Under the pieces are notes generated by a model. That model did not search any database. It was given only the letters and a program-made list of their open reading frames with translations, and was not told the DNA's origin. From positions 1,427,501 through 1,470,000 of the forward strand of contig JACVTC010000011.1 of the NCBI GenBank assembly GCA_016946835.1: 42,500 bases of DNA, read 5' to 3'. The DNA is from Neocallimastix lanati (nom. inval.). Taxonomy: Eukaryota > Neocallimastigomycota > Neocallimastigomycetes > Neocallimastigales > Neocallimastigaceae. Positions 1 to 11,528 of this stretch are shown piece by piece (position 1 is the stretch's first letter; each line of letters opens with the position of its first letter). The translations under genes were made by a program, and so were the position numbers.

Positions 1-3000
1 TTACTTTGAATGGTAATTCAAATGAATAAATAACGTTATTATCAAAAAGACTATAATCTGAATATGTAATTTTTGAATCCATCGATGCTAATGAAGTATG
101 CATCTTATCATTTTTTTCATCTTCAATAATTCTACCTGGTATTTTATTGGAAATCTCTCCAAAAATATTAACTTGATTTTGACTTATTGGATTCGGATTA
201 ATTGATGGGCCAATATTTGATGGAAGAGCTGAAGATTGATTACTATTAATATTAATAAGAGAACTTAAACTTTCTGTACTCTTCCTTTGTGAACTAAGAC
301 TTGAATAAGAATTAACTCTTGAAATATGATAAATATCTGCTGAGTCCTAATTTTTTTTAATAAATATATATATAAATAAAATCAGTTTTTTTTTTATTTT
401 TATTTTATTTTATTTTATTTTATTTTATTTTATTTTATTTTATTTTATTTTATTTTATTTTATTTTCAATCAATAGCATAATATTAATTGAATAATTTTT
501 ATATACTTACAGTATTTACTATGAAATAATCTTTTACAAGTTTTCTAGCTTTTTCAAAGTCTGGACTACCTTTTTTATACTGTAATATTATTGTGCACTC
601 ATTTTCATTTTCATTAATTTCAGGTAAATAATAGAAGAGCTTCATATCATACTTATTTAATTGACTAATAACATTTTCATTAAACTCTTCAGAATTGATA
701 ATATTCTTAACAATATTTGTATTATTGATATGAATATCATAAACTTCAGGTATTAATTCCTTAAATATATAATATAAAATATTATTAATATTATGTATAA
801 ATATTATATCTTAATAGTATTAGAAAGTATAAAAATATATACTTGAAGAGCATATCTTGCTTTATTAACTTGAGATTCACTTCCTATAATTTCAATATCT
901 GTAGATCCAGATTCTTTTTCTGGGAAGTTTATTTTAACTTTATATTCTTTTTCAATATTATTAATGTTATAGGCATTTTTTCCAGTAACATAAGAATGAA
1001 ATTGACGTGGAATTCTAGTAGTAATTGTGATATCTTTTTTTTCCTACATGAAAAACATAAATATATATTTCAATAATTAAGACTATTAATATCAACATTA
1101 TTTTGTATAAACTAACATTTTAATATTTACAAATATCATATAAATATTAATATATTTATTAATAGGTACCTTGTTTGGATTAACTAGTTCTAAAATGGCT
1201 TGTTTTAAACTTTCTAAATTCGCTGAGTTCTTTGAAGGAGTTCTTGCAATTACATTATCATTATTCTCAAAATAGCCACCTAACTCTTTAAATTCTTCTG
1301 CATTTGAGAATTTAACATAAACACCAAATTTTTTCATAATTCTTTGTATATTTTTTCCTCCAACACCAATAATTCTTTTATGGAATGATTCTGGTATATA
1401 GAATGATAATTCTGCTGGTATTTCATCCTATATACAAAATTATTTATATTAAAACATATTTAAACTTTAATATATTTATAAAAATATAGCAATTAAATAG
1501 CAATTTTACCTCAAGCATTGCTAAACCTTCCAAAGCTTTTGCTGAATGCTGGTTGCATAAATCAATTAGCATATTATATCTATTATAATCTTGGAAGGTA
1601 ATTTTACATCCTGAAGATTTTATAATTTTATTAATCTTTCCATTTTTCTTTCCATTGATATAATCACGTTGTTCTAATGCCAATTCTAATTGGAAAATTG
1701 ATTCCTGGGTATGAGTCTATATAAATACGAATTTAGTATTATTTATTATTTATCTCTATTATTTCATTTTAATATTATAATTACCTTCAAAAGTGAAGAT
1801 TCCATTAATTGTCGATATGCATTTTTAACAGCTGATTCTAAACCATAAATTTTTACAAATTGGTTACTGAATATAATTTCAGCCCTGGTGATTTGACATA
1901 GTTGCTTCAAGGTAGAATTCAACTGTTGGATATTATTTTGAAGCATCCCTTTGTTATTCATTGATTGATTGGATATTACGTTAGATTGTGGAAATGGTAT
2001 CGGATGTAACAATTTAATAGTAGCTTTATAATAACTACAAGCCTATTTTTTTTGATAATTAAATATAAAAATTTAATTACTAAATATATTTTTAAAGTTT
2101 CATTAATTTTAATATAAAAAAACTTACTAAAAGCATTATTGAACGAATAGTACGTTCAACAAATACACGTTCATCACCATAAACGAATATTGTATCATCT
2201 GACGAACCAATAGGTGGAAATTCAATAAAAGTAGCATTATCTTGCATTATTTTTTTTAATGCATCTCTTTTACTAATAAGCATCCAATCAATTTTTCTTG
2301 GTATACACTTAACTTGTCTCGAAGCTACAGATAATTTCTATTTATTCATAATAATATAAAATGATTAGTATGACTTATTTTTTTCTTTGAAAAAGATTAA
2401 TTATATTACCTTATTAATAGCTAAATTTAAAAGTTCTTTTTTCGCAACATTAACCTGATCTTGGTTTGATCCTGTAATATAAATAATTGATTGGGAATAA
2501 GAATCGCTTTGATTATTGTTTATAGGTGGATCACCAACAACAACAGAATGGGCTTTCAAACCAGAATGATTAATAAGTGGAAATGGTATATAAATATTTG
2601 TTGATGTTTCATTCATAATTTCATTTAATGTTTCTCTTTTACGTCCAGCCAAAATATAATGTAATTTTGGATCAATTTCAACATAACAAACAGTAAATCC
2701 ACACTATTTATTTATTTATTATTAATTAGATTTATTAATTGAATCATTTTTTAATTATATAAAAAATCTTTATTTCATTTAAAAATAAGTAATATACATA
2801 TAATCATAATATTATTATACTTACTAATTCATCAAAATAAACTAAACATTTTAATCTTGCTCTTTCAACATTTTCCCATTGGCCTAGAATATCAATTTTA
2901 ATTGAATCTGATCCTAAACCTGGAGGTGGCTTAACTTTATCATTTTTATTGTAATCTATAACGATAGTGGCATTAGTTTGTTGCATTATTTCCTTTAACT

Positions 3001-3460
3001 TTTCATTAATTGACAATTTTATTTCTTCATTTTTATTTAATAATAACCAACGTTCAATGTAAAGGGTTGATACAGTCTTTATTATATATAATAATAATCC
3101 ATTAATTCAAAAAAAGCTTTTTTATTTAATACTTATATTATCAAAAATTACCTGAGATGGACTATTTCTTAAAATATTTCCCCTTGCTTGTAAAACCTGA
3201 TTTAAAGGACCATTAATGCTAATACTATAATTAAAATCAAAATAATCGTTTTTTGCCCTTAAATTTGAAATTGTTGGAGAAGTTTCCAATTGGGAAAATA
3301 CTATTTGACATTTATATTTCTTAATTGAATCTTCACATAATTGATTAATAATGTCAGTTATATATTGTTGCATATCTAACCCATTCGTCTGAATTCCACG
3401 ATGTGCTCGAACTGGAAGACAAAACGTTGATGTAATAACATTATCCATATTATGTTCCAT
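1..3460 (-). CDS. Multi-KH-domain RNA-binding protein (5' part, runs off the window)
   Basis: Ten exons are visible on the minus strand: 3460-3152, 3076-2825, 2703-2410, 2337-2128, 2042-1785, 1716-1510, 1427-1170, 1043-843, 759-511 and 346-<1. They give about 861 residues before the window ends. Exon 7 (residues about 511-596) holds the clearest KH domain: an IPESFHKRIIGVGG stretch with the RNA-binding GxxG loop, then a helix and strand. Exon 8 holds a second one (IPRQF..YVTGKNAYNI). Exons 2-6 and 9 carry divergent repeats of the same shape (a basic KRxxLxxIM helix, then hydrophobic strands and a final IxIxG..xxVxxA) without a GxxG loop. This recalls vigilin/Scp160- or Mug60-like proteins that bind mRNA. 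Exon 10 is rich in Ser and Asn and probably disordered. The start is the first ATG of the open frame. RNA binding is inferred from the fold; the exact orthologue is unknown. Confidence 0.75.
396..466. repeat. TTTTA pentanucleotide array inside an intron of the KH gene
   Basis: About 14 units of TTTTA/ATTTT lie in the intron between exons 9 and 10 of the KH-domain gene. The motif is the same as in the intergenic arrays at 4208, 4455 and 9186, so it is a genome-wide simple repeat and not part of the gene. Confidence 0.85.
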
Positions 3461-4207
3461 TTTGAAATTATATTATAACTTTAAAAAAAATTAATTTGAT
3501 ATAGTTAAATTATATTATTATTTATTTATATTTAGACTTACTTCTTTGAATAAAAACAAAATTAATTACAATTTAAAGAATTAATTTTCTATATATTTTA
3601 TTTATTAAATTAAAAATAATATAATTTGTTTGTGCTTTTCGATATTTTTAAAATAATAAATATTTGGTATCGTTCTCAGGGTATAGAAATATTATCAAAA
3701 ATAAGTAAATGGGATAAAGAGAAAAGGTATTTATGAATTATTCACTTTTCAATTTTAATCTTTACTTCTACAAAATATATATATATTAATAGGTTTAATT
3801 TTAATTAACAATAGATAAAAATTTAAATATTTATAACTAATATTATATTTGTTTCATACATTTATTGGTTAATTAATAATATACTATTTTTCAATTTCTT
3901 GTTATTATTAGTTTATTCACGTTTAATATTAAACATTAATTTAAATAGTATTCTAAGGAAAAATATAAAATAAATAGAAATAGAAAAAACCTTTAATATA
4001 AAATTATAAATTAGTTTCATGACAATTATAAATATTGACTATTAAAAATAAAGTGTTTATTTATTATGTAGATATATGTATTTTATGAATCATTGTCTTT
4101 TATTTGGTTATTAATATTCTTATTACCACACTATTTTATTATATTATATATATTATATTATATTATATTCAAGTTGTACTTTACTCTGTTATTTCTACTA
4201 TTTATTT
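3461..4207. other. Upstream region of the KH gene, no gene seen
   Basis: This is AT-rich DNA directly upstream of the KH gene start. It must carry that gene's promoter, but I cannot point to a defined element. No ORF, RNA gene or mobile element was recognised. Confidence 0.5.
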
Positions 4208-4553
4208 TATTTATTTTTATTTTATTTTATTTTATTTTATTTTATTTTATTTTATTTTAGGTTATTCAATCTGTACTTTATACTCATATTTTAACTATTT
4301 ATTTTATTTTAGGTTATTCAATCTGTACTTTATACTCATTTTAACTATTTATTTTATTTTAGGTTATTCAATCTGTACTTTATATTCATATTCTAACTAT
4401 TTATTTTATTTTATATTATTCATCTCCACTTTATTTATATTTTAACAACTATTTATTTTATTTTATTTTATTTTATTTTATTTTATTTTATTTTATTTTA
4501 TTTTATTTTATTTTATTTTATTTTATTTTATTTTATTTTATTTTATTTTATTA
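4208..4553. repeat. TTTTA microsatellite enclosing a ~52-bp minisatellite
   Basis: A TTTTA array (4208-4258) is followed by three good and one degenerate copy of a ~50-53-bp unit. The units start near 4259, 4311, 4361 and 4412. Each contains TTATTCAATCTGTACTTTA, then an ATTCATATTTTAACTATT-like stretch, and ends in TTTTATTTTAGG. A second TTTTA array (4455-4550) follows. Copies of the same unit recur near 9107, 9150, 9675, 13109 and, degenerate, 23625. The open frame across this array is only a repeat translation (FILFY). Confidence 0.85.
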
Positions 4554-6186
4554 TTTTGAAATTTCATTATTAAAGCATCCAAAAACTTTTTTAATAATTA
4601 AATAATATTTTTATATGATTATTTGTTTTTATTAATCCACCAAATTTTTTATTTAGCGTCTTTTTATTTATATTACTAAATTTTAATTTAAATAAATAAA
4701 TATACTCTTATAATATTAATAATTTTAGTATTTGCAATTGTTGTTTTTTTGTTTATTTTATTGTTAATAAAGCTTAAAATTGAATATATATATTATAAAT
4801 TTAAGTTATTACATGTATATTTCTTCAAGGGTTTTATTCATAATACATTTTATTTATTTATCTACTTATTAAAACACGATTTTTATTTTCTTATATAAAT
4901 TGATTTGTATAATTGAATAATTTAAATATATATATATATTTACTTTAATTTTCCACTAATTATGTTGTCTATTTTCCTTTTAAAAAAAATCTAATTGATC
5001 TTAAATAAAATAATAAGTATTCATTTTTTTTTTTTTTAAAAAAAAAAAATTATTTAATTATATAAACAAAACAAAATTAAATAAAATAAAAACTTTTATT
5101 TGTTTATATAAATAATGATAAAAAATAAAAAAATAAAAAAAAAAAAAAAAGAAAAAAAATATTAATATCTTTTATTAGAAAATAAAACGAATAAATAATA
5201 TTAATAAATAAAATATTTAAATAAAATTATAAATAAAAAGGTTCTTTTTTAAACTTCTTTTTATAAACTACAAAAAAATATAAATATAATATTATAACAT
5301 AAATATTTAAAAAAAAAAAAAAAAAAAAGATAAAGAGAAATAAATAAAATAAAAAAAAAGTTTTAATATATAAAACAATAAAATTATATTTATTATTTAT
5401 TAATAAAAAAATTAAATAATATATTCAATTTTTTTATTTCATATTGTTTAATATTTGTACATTTGTACATATATAATTGAATAAATATATAAATACTTAT
5501 TTTTTTATTTATTATAATTTATTATTGATTATTTATATATATATTTTACATTAAATTACTATACGTATACAATGTTATACAATGGTCCTTCAAGCATTAA
5601 TTAAAATAAAGTTATATTTATTTAATATATAAAATTTATCATAGCAACTTTATTCCAAATCCATATTTATTAAATATAAAAATATATATTCAGAATTATT
5701 TATATGTTAATATCAAGAAAAAAAACCCATTCTTTTATTCCAAGTACATGCTAAATAATAATTATTAAATTTAAAATTTAATAATAACGATTTATCTAAA
5801 TATTAAATATTAAAAAAATTTTTTTTCTATAAAAGATGCCATATGGTCTTTATGAAAAAAAATACTAAATTTGGTAAATTAATAATATTTATTTATTTGT
5901 TTATTTATTAATTTATTTATTTATTTATGTAGTTATTTTGTTATTTATTTATATATATTTATTCTCTATATTAGTTTAATATAAATTATCCAATCAATTA
6001 TGTAAGTAAAATTATCCATTACAAATATGTAAGCATTAATATAATTTTGATAATTAAATAATTAATTCTTATTTATTAGCTTAGTTAAAATATATATATA
6101 TATTATCTATATATTATCACATACATTAAAACATTTATATTTTAAATTTATATATAATGTACATGTTTAAAATGATGAAATTTGTT
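4554..6186. other. AT-rich intergenic DNA, no gene seen
   Basis: Homopolymer A and T runs, TAAA-type motifs and scattered TTTA repeats. No open frame of note, no RNA gene and no recognisable mobile element. Confidence 0.6.
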
Positions 6187-6343
6187 TTATTACATTATTC
6201 TTTAATGATATTATGTTTTTATTATTTTATTACATTATTCTTTAATGATATTATGTTTTTATTATTTTATTACATTATTCTTTAATGATATTATATTTTT
6301 ATTATTTTATTACATTATTCTTTAATGATATTATGTTTTTATT
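6187..6343. repeat. 40-bp tandem repeat, four copies
   Basis: The block TACATTATTCTTTAATGATA followed by TTATGTTTTTATTATTTTAT repeats with an exact 40-bp period: the word TACATTATTC falls at 6191, 6231, 6271 and 6311. The copies differ by about one base, so the array expanded recently. No coding or RNA role is evident. Confidence 0.9.
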
Positions 6344-6929
6344 AAAGAAAAACAAAGAAATTGTTTTAAATTATTTTTATATTTTATATTATGAGTTAAT
6401 CTTTAATTCAAAATTACGTATTAATTATTAAAATAATTATTTGATGATGGTATTCTTTTTCTTTTTTATTTTATTCATATAAATTTTAAGTAATTTAACA
6501 ATAATAATATGTTAATTCATCAACATATACTTTTTTTTCAGTTAATAATTTAATAAGATATAAGTAAATTGAAAATAAGGAATTTTTAATAGATAGATAT
6601 ATAAAAATTAAAATTAAAAAATTATATATATGTGTATATAAAAATTGAAAACCACTAATACAGCTTATACATAATGTATAATTTCATTCAAAAGAGAAAA
6701 ATACATAATTAATTAATCTAGTAATTTATGTATATTTTGTGTATTAAATGGAAAAAACTAATTATTATTTTCAAAATATATTTAAACGTTAAAAATCGTA
6801 CATAAAATCAGATAAAAAAAGAAAAAAAAAAAGTTTTCTCAAGTATATACAATGTCTAGTTTTTAGCCGTTATGATAATGATTGTAGTTGTTAATATATT
6901 TCTATAAATATAATTGATGATAGTAAAAT

Positions 6930-6968
<39 letters not shown>

Positions 6969-7508
6969 CTTTAAAAATAATAATAAACATTCATATATTA
7001 TAAGTTATTTTTTTTTTTTTTTAATTTTTTTATTTCAAATTTTATATCTTCCCATAAAATAAAAAAATAAATTTTATTTTCAGATTTTAATATAATAAAT
7101 GTATTTTATAAATTATATGAAAAAAAAAAGGAAAATTTTTAAATTGTAACTATTTTTCCTTTATCAAGCAATTCATGTATTTGTACATAATTAAAGCTTT
7201 AATAATTTTTAGTAGGAATAAATAAAAAAAAGTATTATTTATTATTATTAAGAATTATTTAAATACTTTTTTAAATAATAATATTTAGTCTTTTTTTTTT
7301 TTTTAATATCTATTCAATCGACAATATTCAACTTGAATCTTAATTTAAATCATAAAATGTGTAATTATATTCTAATCCTTTTCAAAAATATAAAATATAA
7401 ATTTTTTTTAAATTAAAAATTATTACTAAAATTAAATATTAGAAATAAATATATTAAAATTTATTTATAATTTAATTACAGTATTAGCAATTTTTTTTAA
7501 AAATTTGT
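6344..7508. other. AT-rich intergenic DNA, no gene seen
   Basis: Contains a ~33-base T run near 6931 and other A/T homopolymers. Nothing gene-like is recognised on either strand. Confidence 0.55.
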
Positions 7509-7705
7509 AATTAAATTTATTCACAATTTTTTATGTAAATTAAAAATAGTTTCGATCAAGTGATAATAATATCAAGCCATATTATGTATATAAATATTTT
7601 ATCCTAATTTTATATCCTTGTAATTAATTACCTTATTATTTTATAAATAATAAATAAATAAATAAATAATTATTAAATAAATAAATTTGATGTATTATAT
7701 TTATT
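7509..7705 (+). repeat. Dispersed ~200-bp repeat, copy 1
   Basis: It matches 13152-13376 over nearly its full length in direct orientation. Both copies share AATTAAATTTATTC-CAATTT, the words TTTTTATGTAAATTA, ATCAAG, TTATCCTAATTTTATAT and TTGTAATTAATTACCTTATT, then a TAAATAAATAAA run. This copy ends just upstream of the broken ORF at 7729, so it may be the 5' leader or promoter part of a transposable element. That role is inferred. Confidence 0.75.
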
Positions 7706-7728
7706 AGATTAAGAATCTTTTTTCTACT

Positions 7729-8093
7729 ATGAACGCCGCCACTACTTCTACTCCTTTTGTCCAAAAACTCTATGAAAAAATTTTCGAATTTGGTACCTCT
7801 TTATTCAAAATTTCTTAAAGGAAAAAGACTATTCCAATATACTGAAGTCGACATCATTGCTGAACGAACGAACTTTTTAATCAATTAACTAATGAACTCC
7901 ATAATCTACAAACTCAGACCGAGAATAATCAAAATAACCTGGAACATTCAAAATATTCAAGAACAATTAATTCACCGGCAGAACGCTATAGAATAGGCGA
8001 TTGCCAACGACACTACGGCTAACTTTATAATCATCGCTAATGTAACAGATAAAGTTTTAAAATTTATCGAGAGGAGAGAAAAATTAATATAAA
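7729..8093 (+). pseudogene. Broken ORF, possible retroelement gag/ORF1-like relic
   Basis: An ATG at 7729 opens a frame (MNAATTSTPFVQKLYEKIF...) that stops after about 30 codons. Coding-like sequence continues in shifted frames: LKEKDYSNILKSTSLLNE, then ELFNQLTNELHNLQTQTENN (coiled-coil-like, Gln/Asn rich), and later AIANDTTANFIIIANVTDK and VLKFIERREKLI before a TAA near 8091. At least two or three frameshifts and one internal stop are needed to link the pieces. Base composition is less AT-rich than the flanks. The element family is not recognised; linkage to the repeat at 7509 and the palindrome at 8081 suggests a mobile element, not a host gene. Confidence 0.5.
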
Positions 8094-8842
8094 AACTGAA
8101 TTTAGCAACAAATAAATTATATAATAAAGTAAATGATATAGCATATATATATGTTAACATGAATTTTATTATAATTTTTACAGTATTTTAAATTAATGTA
8201 AATTATTATATTTCTATATAATAAACAAACTTTATAGTTAAAAAAATTGTATAAAAAAAAATAATATTATTATTAAATAAATAAATGAATAAATTAATAA
8301 ATAAATAAAAATTTTCAGAATATGGCGAATGTAAATCATCATTTTTTTTGAAATATATCACATTTTAAATATTTTTAATGAGGGTGGTGCGTTTCGGAAT
8401 GTGGCTTTAAATTTTTTTACATAAAATTTCATTTCGGAATGTGGCTTATATTATTTTTTATTAATTTTTATTTATGAATATAATATTTAAAAAATTAAAA
8501 TAAAATGGCACATGCAATTTCTTTGAAAAAATAATTATTAAAAATATTTAAAATGTGATATATTTCAAAAAAAATGATGATTTACATTCGCCATATTCTG
8601 AAAATTTTTATTTATTTATTAATTTATTCATTTATTTATTTAATAATAATATTTAATATTATTTTTTTTTTATACTATTTTTTTAACTATATAGTTTGTT
8701 TATTATATAGAAATATAATAATTTACATTAATTTAAAATACTGTAAAAATTATAATAAAATTCATGTTATCATATATATGCTATATCATTTACTTTATTA
8801 TATAATTTATTTGTTGCTAAATTCAGTTTTTATATTAATTTC
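8081..8842. repeat. Large palindrome (foldback): two ~300-bp inverted arms, 157-bp spacer
   Basis: The left arm 8081-8379 is nearly the reverse complement of 8537-8842. Markers are AGAATATGGCGAATGTAAAT at about 8317 against ATTTACATTCGCCATATTCT at about 8580, and ACTGAATTTAGCAACAAAT against its reverse complement at about 8815. The spacer 8380-8536 holds two direct copies of TTTCGGAATGTGGCTT (8392 and 8432). The left arm begins inside the tail of the broken ORF at 7729, so the right arm is an inverted duplication of that ORF's end plus its downstream DNA. The long open frame over the right arm is not a gene. Confidence 0.85.
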
Positions 8843-9185
8843 ATATCAATATCTTATTTATTTTACTTTATCATATTATATATTATTATTTCACTGCATA
8901 TTTATTTATTTTATATTATTTTATTTTATTTCTATTGATACTTGCAATTTATTATTATTCACATATTTATTTTATTTATTTTATTTTATTAGTACTTGTA
9001 TTTTTATTATAATTCAAATATTTATTTTATTTTATTTTATTTTATTTTTATTAATACTTGTATTTTTATTATAATTCAAATAATTTTTTTATTTTATTTT
9101 ATTTTATTCAATCTGTACTTTATATTTCAACTATTTATTTTATTTTATTTTATTCAATCTGTACTTTATATTTATATTTCAACTA
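8843..9185. other. AT-rich stretch grading into TTTTA and minisatellite units
   Basis: Simple TTTAT-rich DNA with TATTTTTATTATAATTCAAA words in tandem near 9000 and 9062, then two minisatellite units (near 9107 and 9150). No gene seen. Confidence 0.6.
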
Positions 9186-9757
9186 TTTTTATTTTATTTT
9201 ATTTTATTTTATTTTATTTTATTTTATTTTATTTTATTTTATTTTATTTTATTTTATTTTATTTTATTTTATTTTATTTTATTTTATTTTATTTTATTTT
9301 ATTTTATTTTATTTTATTTTATTTTATTTTATTTTATTTTATTTTATTTTATTTTATTTATTTTATTTTATTTTATTTTATTTTATTTTATTTTATTTTA
9401 TTTTATTTTATTTATTTTATTTTATTTTATTTTATTTTATTTTATTTTATTTTATTTTATTTTATTTTATTTTATTTTATTTTATTTTATTTTATTTTAT
9501 TTTATTTTATTTTATTTTATTTTATTTTATTTTATTTTATTTTATTTTATTTTATTTTATTTTATTTTATTTTATTTTATTTTATTTTATTTTATTTTAT
9601 TTTATTTTATTTTATTTTATTTTATTTTATTTTATTTTATTTTATTTTATTTTATTTTATTTTATTTTATTTTATATTCATATTTCTACTATTTATTTTA
9701 TTTTATTTTATTTTATTTTATTTTATTTTATTTTATTTTATTTTATTTTATTTTATT
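9186..9757. repeat. Long TTTTA pentanucleotide microsatellite (~570 bp)
   Basis: An almost pure TTTTA array, broken only by one-base-short units near 9357 and 9411 and by one ATATTCATATTTCTACTATT interruption at about 9673. The frames through it encode only FILFY repeats and are not genes. It is the longest low-complexity tract in the window. Confidence 0.95.
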
Positions 9758-11334
9758 TAATTTGATACAATATAAGTAATAAAGTATCAGATTTCTATTT
9801 ATAACGAGGTCGAGCAAATAGGGAATTTGTAAAATAATATATTCCAACTCAAAGATAATAAATAATAATTTACACAAATAATAAAATTTATTTATTTCTT
9901 TTTAAATCTTGTTTTTATTTATTTATTTATTTTACATAAATTATTACAATTATATTTATATTCCTCTGAATATAATGATTTTTATCTATCTCTAATAATT
10001 CAATTTATATTAATATCTTAATAATAATTTTACTTATAATTGTAGGATTCAACTCTTATCCTTTAACTATAAGTAATTACTTAATTATTTAAACTAAACT
10101 ATAAGTTCTCTAAAACTATTATTTTACTCCATTAGAATTTTTAAAACAACAAGAAAAAACTCTCTCTTTAACTTTTATTTCATTCTCTTCTTTTAAATTT
10201 ATTAATTAATTTTATCTTGAATATTATTGGCTGTCTAATTAATTTTTAATCTATTTATATAATGATTTAGTATATTATATATTGTAATTATTTTTCACTA
10301 TATTATTATAGGATTTTCTCTTTGTTAATTTTCTTGCGTATTTCTAGCTGTATTGTATCAAATTTGTTAAGGTTCGGAGAGAGGGAAAAATAAAAATAAG
10401 TATTAATATAAACAACAAAAAAAATAAACAAACAAGAAAATTAATAAACAAAATAAATTTTTGTTTTATAAATCCTTTATTAAAATTTTATTTAAAAATT
10501 ACAATATTAAAATTACAATATAAAAAAATACAATTTTTTTACTGTTATTTATATTTTTTTTTTTTTAAAATAATAGAAATGGTAAAGCCATTTCTTTGTA
10601 TAATAAAAATTAATTATTAAATATTTTATATTAATTTTTTATTATTAATATAATTATTATTTAACTTATAATAAATAATACTTATATATTAATCTATTAC
10701 TAATTATTTATTACTAATCTACTTAATTATATATTTTAAAAGACAAATTTTTTTATTTTACAGAAGTTAATTCTGTGGTTTAGTAATATTTATTTAATCC
10801 TAAAGTTTAATTTTACTAAGTTTAGAAAAATAATATTATTTAAATTATTAATATAAAAATTATAATCATTTCATCAAATTTATAATATAATATTTATAAT
10901 AAAACATATAATAATAATATAATTATTTCCTTTTATGTTTAATCTTTTATTAGTAATCATTAATACAATTTTTTAATTTGGAATTTTCCAAAGAAATAAT
11001 TGATATTGATAAGTTTAATATTAATAAAAGAAATATTGATAAGATTTTGATAAACTATAAAGAAAATTGATAAAATAAACTATATAATATTGATAAGGAT
11101 TTTAATAATAATAAAATATAGATAAGAATAATAAAGGTAGCATAGATAAGGAATTAATTTTAAATATACTTTTTTAAATAGTATAATTTAATTTGTACTA
11201 ATTAGGAATATAGATTAATTTATTAGAATATAGAAAGTTCCAAAAAAATAAAGAATCAAATAATTTGTTTAAGGGTTAAATGAATCATTTAAGATGCATA
11301 ACCAAAAGAACATTATTTGGGCATTCTTTATCAA
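9758..11334. other. AT-rich intergenic DNA, no gene seen
   Basis: Mostly A/T words. Slightly richer patches near 10360-10390 and 11000-11160 (repeated TTGATAAG-like words) have no open frame or recognisable fold. Confidence 0.5.
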
Positions 11335-11347
11335 ATTCAATCTGTAC
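11335..11347. repeat. Left target-site duplication of the SINE
   Basis: ATTCAATCTGTAC here is identical to 13109-13121 and immediately precedes the tRNA-like head. The same 13-mer is the core of the local minisatellite unit, so the SINE probably inserted into a minisatellite copy. Confidence 0.8.
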
Positions 11348-11419
11348 GCCATGTTGGTCCAGTCGGTTAGGACGATACAGGTTACTGTAGAGGGCGGGGT
11401 TCGAATCCTCGGCATGGCA
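11348..11419 (+). other. tRNA-like SINE head with A and B boxes
   Basis: The acceptor GCCATGT pairs fully with GCATGGC (one T-G pair), followed by A and by CCA at 11420-11422. The D arm is GTCC-loop-GGAC, and the T arm CGGGG TTCGAAT CCTCG pairs fully. TGGTCCAGTCGG fits an A box and GGTTCGAATCC is a perfect B box. The anticodon arm is abnormal: TACAG and CTGTA enclose only four bases, so no seven-base anticodon loop forms and no isotype can be read. I therefore call it a SINE promoter head and not a working tRNA gene. Confidence 0.75.
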
Positions 11420-11421
11420 CC

Positions 11422-11503
11422 AAATAATCGGATGAGGTTTCTATCCTGGGATATCATGAGACCACACGTGATGTCCATAAGGCTTTCCCTCAGATGATTA
11501 TTT
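11422..11503 (+). other. Long imperfect hairpin following the tRNA-like head
   Basis: AAATAATCGGATGAGG (left) pairs with CCCTCAGATGATTATTT (right). Inside it, TCCTGGGATATCATGAG pairs imperfectly with CACGTGATGTCCATAAGG around a short ACCA loop. The stem is more than 30 bp with mismatches. It begins directly at the CCA of the tRNA-like head. Confidence 0.7.
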
Positions 11504-11528
11504 CACCCAACCCTGATACTACGCTTTG

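Noticed and set aside
8996-9765. Long plus-strand open frames (FILFY repeats) over the TTTTA array
   Set aside because: They are translations of a pentanucleotide repeat, open in several frames at once because TTTTA lacks stops in some phases. No gene features.
11348-11422. Functional tRNA gene
   Set aside because: The acceptor, D and T arms are perfect, but no seven-base anticodon loop can form. The flanking 13-bp duplications and T14 tail show a SINE.
11269-11497. Short ORFs on both strands over the SINE head
   Set aside because: They run through the tRNA-like structure and hairpin; openness is due to higher G+C, not coding.
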